A DNA stretch of 6,366 nucleotides, taken from contig PLLI01000048.1 in assembly GCA_003140915.1 (NCBI GenBank), positions 2,502 to 8,867 of the forward strand, given 5' to 3'. Origin of the DNA: Candidatus Omnitrophota bacterium (GTDB lineage: Bacteria > Omnitrophota > Gorgyraeia > 2-01-FULL-45-10). This document shows positions 1 through 3,431 of this stretch, piece after piece; position 1 is the first letter of the stretch, and each line of letters starts with the position of its first letter. The position numbers were made by a program, and so were the translations under genes. The notes beneath the pieces are model-generated. The model did no database searches, was not told the origin of the DNA, and worked only from the letters and a program-made list of their open reading frames with translations.

Positions 1-197
1 TTGACTTGCGGAAGTTCCGTAGCTGCTACAGGCGGTATTACAACTGGTGCCGCAGGTGGCGTCACTGGCGGAGGCGTATTCGCCGGCGGAGTAGCCGACT
101 GATCCGCCGGGGGTGTCGGCGTTGAGCCATCCGCAGCATAGCATAATCCTGCCGCTACGCTAGCCGCCAGTAATATAATGACCAACACTATTTTCAT
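1..197 (-). CDS. Small exported Pro/Ala-rich protein, C-terminus outside window
   Basis: Sixty-five complete codons are visible before the frame leaves the left edge. It starts MKIVLVIILLAASVAAG, a typical Sec signal peptide with one Lys and a hydrophobic core. Signal peptidase I cleavage is plausible after CYA (residues 19-21). Cys19 does not sit in a canonical lipobox (preceding residues A-G-L), so a lipoprotein is less likely. From residue 25 on the chain is almost only Pro, Ala, Thr and Val, with repeated PP pairs: a disordered, wall- or periplasm-spanning type of sequence. The ATG at 195-197 has an AGAGG ribosome site (203-207) five bases upstream and lies 19 bp after the stop of the sensor gene, so co-transcription is likely. 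What follows the Pro-rich tract is unseen and function cannot be assigned. It could be a linker ahead of a folded domain. Confidence 0.75.
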   Translation of the reverse strand, partial: MKIVLVIILLAASVAAGLCYAADGSTPTPPADQSATPPANTPPPVTPPAAPVVIPPVAATELPQV

Positions 198-215
198 ATT
201 GCCCTCTATTGCCCT
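197..215 (-). repeat. Tandem 9-bp repeat duplicating a ribosome binding site
   Basis: On the plus strand TATTGCCCT occurs at 197-205 and again at 207-215, a period of 10 bp. Read on the coding strand, each copy carries AGGGCAATA, so a Shine-Dalgarno-like AGGG is present twice between the sensor stop (217-219) and the next ATG (195-197). Only the proximal copy is correctly spaced for that ATG. It may be a simple slippage duplication. Confidence 0.6.
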
Positions 216-216
216 A

Positions 217-1512
217 TTAACTATCTTCTTTAGGTAATCTTTTAGCTCTCTCTTCCGCTGGATTATAAGTCTTCTCTTCTGCTTTTGCCTCGGCAGTTTC
301 CTTGATCACCTGTAACATTGAATAATTCGGAGGCTCCTGGCCGCTCAAAATAAAGACCGATAGAGCCAGTATGATGGTCAGTGCTATCCCGATAAGGACC
401 ATGATAAAGCGGAGCTTATAGAGAGGCGAAAATATTTCCCGTAGATCCCGCTCTACAAATACAAACCAGTTAATTCCTTTAGCTAAAAAAATGCTGCTTT
501 GCGATGTTTTTCGAAATTCTGCGTAGTCGGAATTAGTGGTAGAGGACGGCGGTTCATAAAAATCTACTGACGTATAGGGCATATTGACTTCTGAATAGGC
601 TATCAACGTTTTCCCGTGATTAAGGTAAGCACTATCCAATATTCCCCATTTGTCGCTATTCTGCAGTATTTTTTGAAATTCTTCGTATTCACAGAATTTA
701 TTGGCAAAAGGCGAGGCCTTATAATGATAGAGAAGAAAGGCCTTATCGTCTGCCAAAACGGCATTGCCGGTCTTGCCTATTTTAAAATTTGCTAACGGTT
801 TAAAGAACGTTTCGATGTTTATCGATGCCTTGTATATGCCAATAACAGATCCGGTCTCGTCTTCTATCGGAACGGCAAACGGTATGCACCATAAATTATT
901 TCTCTCATCGTATTCAACCCCTCCAACAAAAAGCTTACCGTGTCCCTTCGCATATGAATCTAGCCACCAATCTTGATCAAAACTATAAAACCCTGAAGGT
1001 CTTGTTGTGGAGCCGGCCAAGCCGCCGAACTTATCGGTAACGAGAACGCTGACTAATTCTTCCTTGTCCCTCTTTAGTTCTCTCAGTTTAAGACTGAGTT
1101 TATTTTCGAGATAATCTTTGAGGAAGGGATGGTCATCGGGCGCCTCGATCCACCTTTTATCTACATCCATAAGATAGCGTTGTATTTCCTTTTCGCTCTT
1201 TGTCATATATTTTAAATTATTTTCTTTTAGCGCGTCGATTACAAATTGACTGTTTGCGCTTAGTTTTAACAGTTCGGCTTGTTTCTCAACGGTAGACGTA
1301 ACTGAAGACGCGAGGGTCCGAGCCATCTCTTCCTGGCTTTCAACTCCTTTGTCGCGTAGCATGCTAAATCCCAGGGCATAGACGATGGCGATCAGGCTGG
1401 CAAAAAATATAACAGCTGCAATAGACGTGAATAAAGTAGTCTTTAATTTGACGCGGAGTTTTTGCTGTGTTATTTCATGTTTCGTCAGGAAAAATTTTTT
1501 TATAATACCCAT
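217..1512 (-). CDS. Membrane-anchored dCache-type sensor protein without output domain
   Basis: This is a 431-residue protein with a short basic cytoplasmic N-terminus, a first membrane helix at about 26-49, a large extracytoplasmic region (about 50-367), a second membrane helix at about 368-390 and a charged tail of about 40 residues. The loop matches the double-Cache layout: an N-terminal long helix (about 55-150), a membrane-distal half with DWWLDSY (181-187) and a strand pair ending in PFAVPIEDETGSVIGIY (211-227), then GKTGNAVLADD (246-256), the usual start of the membrane-proximal half. Such domains bind small ligands outside the cell and normally drive chemoreceptor, kinase or cyclic-nucleotide domains. 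Here the tail (391-431) holds no HAMP, kinase, MCP or GGDEF sequence, so it must act through a partner or serve another role. The start is supported by AAGG at 1520-1523, seven bases before ATG. It looks AT-richer than the neighbouring genes. The next gene follows after 19 bp. Confidence 0.85.
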   Translation of the reverse strand: MGIIKKFFLTKHEITQQKLRVKLKTTLFTSIAAVIFFASLIAIVYALGFSMLRDKGVESQEEMARTLASSVTSTVEKQAELLKLSANSQFVIDALKENNLKYMTKSEKEIQRYLMDVDKRWIEAPDDHPFLKDYLENKLSLKLRELKRDKEELVSVLVTDKFGGLAGSTTRPSGFYSFDQDWWLDSYAKGHGKLFVGGVEYDERNNLWCIPFAVPIEDETGSVIGIYKASINIETFFKPLANFKIGKTGNAVLADDKAFLLYHYKASPFANKFCEYEEFQKILQNSDKWGILDSAYLNHGKTLIAYSEVNMPYTSVDFYEPPSSTTNSDYAEFRKTSQSSIFLAKGINWFVFVERDLREIFSPLYKLRFIMVLIGIALTIILALSVFILSGQEPPNYSMLQVIKETAEAKAEEKTYNPAEERAKRLPKEDS

Positions 1513-1518
1513 AAATTT

Positions 1519-1523
1519 ACCTT
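1519..1523 (-). promoter_or_regulatory. Ribosome binding site of the dCache sensor gene
   Basis: The coding strand reads AAGGT with AAGG seven bases before the ATG at 1510-1512. This is normal Shine-Dalgarno spacing and fixes this start codon. Confidence 0.6.
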
Positions 1524-1526
1524 TTT

Positions 1527-1592
1527 ATTATATCATATATAATATATAGTATACGTGCAACATAAGTATACCATAGGTTCATAAAAAGGCAA
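1527..1592 (-). promoter_or_regulatory. Promoter region of sensor operon, with AGTATAC direct repeats
   Basis: Two sigma70-like options are visible on the minus strand. One is TTGCCT (1587-1592), 16-bp spacer, TATACT (1565-1570). The other is TTGCAC (1555-1560), 17-bp spacer, TATGAT (1532-1537), with a further TATAAT at 1527-1532. The heptamer AGTATAC (plus strand) occurs at 1548-1554 and 1565-1571, 17 bp apart; its core GTATAC is palindromic, so two regulator half-sites are possible. The whole block is very AT-rich. Which -10 is used cannot be decided from sequence alone. Confidence 0.5.
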
Positions 1593-1625
1593 GACGCTGC
1601 GGAGATTTTAATCGTTTTTAAGCTA

Positions 1626-3353
1626 TTATATTTCTGATTGGAAGGTAAAGTAGAATGTGGAAGGCCCCGTGCCTGAGGTTGGCTTATCACCTATACTTTT
1701 GGCCCAATCCAAACGGACTGAAAAGTACTTAAAGTGCACGCGCAATCCTCCTCCGAACGCGGCGAGAAACTTGTCTTCTCTTTCTCCCGGGAGGGTCTTA
1801 TTTAATCTCCCGCCGCCTACATCAACAAAAAAGACAGGTTCTATCTGGTGGCGTAAAGGCGTTTCCTGCCCCGGCAACTTTAAGGTTGGAGGAATAATGT
1901 ACATCGGGAAAACCCAGTCAAAATTTACACAGGCCCCCGTATCAGCCAGGTAATCTCCTTCCGGATATCCGCGCACAGAATCTGCGCCGCCCAGCTGAAG
2001 TTGTTCGGAGGGCGCAAGGGACTGTGACGCGATCTGAAACTGGCTCCGGATATACATATAACTGTCCAGGAACATCTTTTGCAGACGGTTCAGGGATTGC
2101 TCATATTTGAAGAAGAACCCTCCCGTCCCCGGCCTGCTTGCTTTGGTATAATCATACGGAGAAGCGCCTAAAAATCCTGATGTACCAAAATCAAACTTTG
2201 GGGAAAATGTGCTTTGCCCGAAGGGGTCTGTCTTTGAAAAGTCAAAACCAAGATACGGTATCCGCAATTGGTCGTCGGCCGTGCTATTGCTTCCCATCTC
2301 TTTCTTTACCGACTTGATATCGATGCCGAGGTTCGCATAGGCATCAGAATCTTCCGCCAACGCAAGTTCCCAGGAGACATGGGGCGTATATATCTGCGTG
2401 TTGCCCGTAATATCGAAAGCCTTGAATTCCTTACCCAGTTTCATTGTAAAATAAGTTACATCTACCCCGATCCGCGTTCCGTAAGTCCCGAAAGGAACGC
2501 CATAGCTTACGGTTTCGCCGAAAGAATTACCGCTGTAAAGAGTATTGACAAAGATAGTGTCTCCTAAACCGGAAATATTTGAACTGCGGAGGGTGAACAT
2601 GGAGCGGTATTTGCCTGTCAGGCGCGAACCTCGGTTATCTTCCAGGAAACCTGCGTGCCAGGGAAATTTACCTTCTACCTTCAACGATATATCGGAGGTC
2701 AGCGGGTCCTTTCCCTGAGAAAGCACGGTCTTTATTTCCAGATCCGGGTTCTTATTTAAACGCAGGATATCTCTTGTAAGCGTTTTGATGTTCAGCAATT
2801 CATTTTTTTTTACGTGGATGAATTTTTTTATAAAATCGGCGGAGAACCATCTATTTCCTTCTACATTCAGCTGCCCGATCTTTCCTTCGGCCACGTGGAT
2901 CTCTATTATCCCGTCTTTAATTTCCTGCTCAGGGATATAGACTGTGGTCGTAAAGTATCCTTTTTCTTTATATTTTGACTCGATCTTTCCTGAAACCGCC
3001 TCCATATCCTGAAAAGTGACCTTCTTGCCGATGTAAGGCGAATAGATCTGCCGGAAATCCTGCGGTTTAAATATGGTGGAACCGGTGACATTGACTTCTT
3101 TGAGTATAAAGGATGGGCCCTCGACGGCAGGTTTAACCTTTTCTTCCTCGATCTCTATCTTCGGCGCTTTCGGTTTTTTATATTCGAGCCGCTTCCTCTC
3201 CTTCTCGACGTCATATTTATAACGCTCTGCCTGCGCGCCCGGTTCTTGTCCCGGCGAAGGGTTTTGGGGCGGAGGAGCCTGGGCAAGGATATTATGGCTG
3301 GATAAAAATAAAAAAGAGATAACGGATACGGAGATAAAAAATACTTTTTTCAT
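1626..3353 (-). CDS. Two-partner secretion outer-membrane pore, ShlB/FhaC family
   Basis: TpsB transporters sit in the outer membrane and export a large TpsA partner through a 16-stranded barrel, using two periplasmic POTRA domains to recognise it. This complete 575-residue protein has a signal peptide (1-26, cleavage likely after ILAQA), a Pro-rich and then highly charged linker (27-78), a first POTRA of the ShlB type (about 81-157, FILKEVNVTGSTIF), a second POTRA (about 158-230, GQLNVEGNRWF) and a barrel domain (about 231-575). The Omp85/TpsB signature in barrel loop L6 is intact at 455-466 (LGGADSVRGYPE), as is the FVDVGGGRL strand (509-517). Length fits the family. The barrel ends in FTFQSEI, so the last residue is Ile rather than the common Phe of outer-membrane proteins. 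The start is fixed by the signal peptide, although no Shine-Dalgarno precedes it. It has its own promoter, and the large protein upstream ends 78 bp before it. No recognisable TpsA with a TPS domain is visible in the window. Confidence 0.92.
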   Translation of the reverse strand: MKKVFFISVSVISFLFLSSHNILAQAPPPQNPSPGQEPGAQAERYKYDVEKERKRLEYKKPKAPKIEIEEEKVKPAVEGPSFILKEVNVTGSTIFKPQDFRQIYSPYIGKKVTFQDMEAVSGKIESKYKEKGYFTTTVYIPEQEIKDGIIEIHVAEGKIGQLNVEGNRWFSADFIKKFIHVKKNELLNIKTLTRDILRLNKNPDLEIKTVLSQGKDPLTSDISLKVEGKFPWHAGFLEDNRGSRLTGKYRSMFTLRSSNISGLGDTIFVNTLYSGNSFGETVSYGVPFGTYGTRIGVDVTYFTMKLGKEFKAFDITGNTQIYTPHVSWELALAEDSDAYANLGIDIKSVKKEMGSNSTADDQLRIPYLGFDFSKTDPFGQSTFSPKFDFGTSGFLGASPYDYTKASRPGTGGFFFKYEQSLNRLQKMFLDSYMYIRSQFQIASQSLAPSEQLQLGGADSVRGYPEGDYLADTGACVNFDWVFPMYIIPPTLKLPGQETPLRHQIEPVFFVDVGGGRLNKTLPGEREDKFLAAFGGGLRVHFKYFSVRLDWAKSIGDKPTSGTGPSTFYFTFQSEI

Positions 3354-3363
3354 ACAGCTATAT

Positions 3364-3391
3364 ATTATAGCCGAATTACCGGCATAAACAA
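3364..3391 (-). promoter_or_regulatory. Promoter of the TpsB gene, perfect -10
   Basis: The coding strand has TTGTTT (3386-3391), a 16-bp spacer and a consensus TATAAT (3364-3369). Transcription would start around 3356-3358, only a few bases before the ATG at 3351-3353. No Shine-Dalgarno lies in TATAGCTGT before the ATG, so the transcript may be leaderless or nearly so. Confidence 0.6.
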
Positions 3392-3404
3392 GATAATTTA
3401 TGCC
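3381..3404. promoter_or_regulatory. Perfect 8-bp inverted repeat overlapping the TpsB -35
   Basis: GGCATAAA at 3381-3388 is the exact reverse complement of TTTATGCC at 3397-3404, with an 8-base spacer. The arm at 3381-3388 overlaps the -35 (3386-3391), the position expected of an operator for a dimeric repressor. In RNA read through from the large upstream gene it would form an 8-bp hairpin, but no U tract follows, so it is not a standard intrinsic terminator. A second small dyad, GCCG (3370-3373) with CGGC (3380-3383), shares bases 3381-3383 with it, so the two hairpins would exclude each other. Confidence 0.55.
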
Positions 3405-3431
3405 CTTAGATTTGCCTATCCGAATATTTGT

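Noticed and set aside
911..978. Amino-acid-binding dCache signature in the sensor
   Set aside because: The residues around DWW (181-183) do not give the R-x-W-Y type pattern expected for amino-acid receptors (Q-D-W-W instead), so no ligand is claimed.
1581..1625. Possible Rho-independent terminator after the TpsB stop
   Set aside because: A run of five T occurs on the coding strand, but the only stem before it is a 3-bp GCA/TGC pair, which is too weak.
1626..3353. BamA or TamA instead of TpsB
   Set aside because: The protein has two POTRA domains, a Pro-rich N-terminal linker and a length of 575, which fit ShlB/FhaC. BamA has five POTRAs and is much longer.
3381..3404. The 8-bp dyad as an intrinsic terminator of the large gene
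   Set aside because: No U tract follows the hairpin in either direction, and the position over a -35 fits an operator better.
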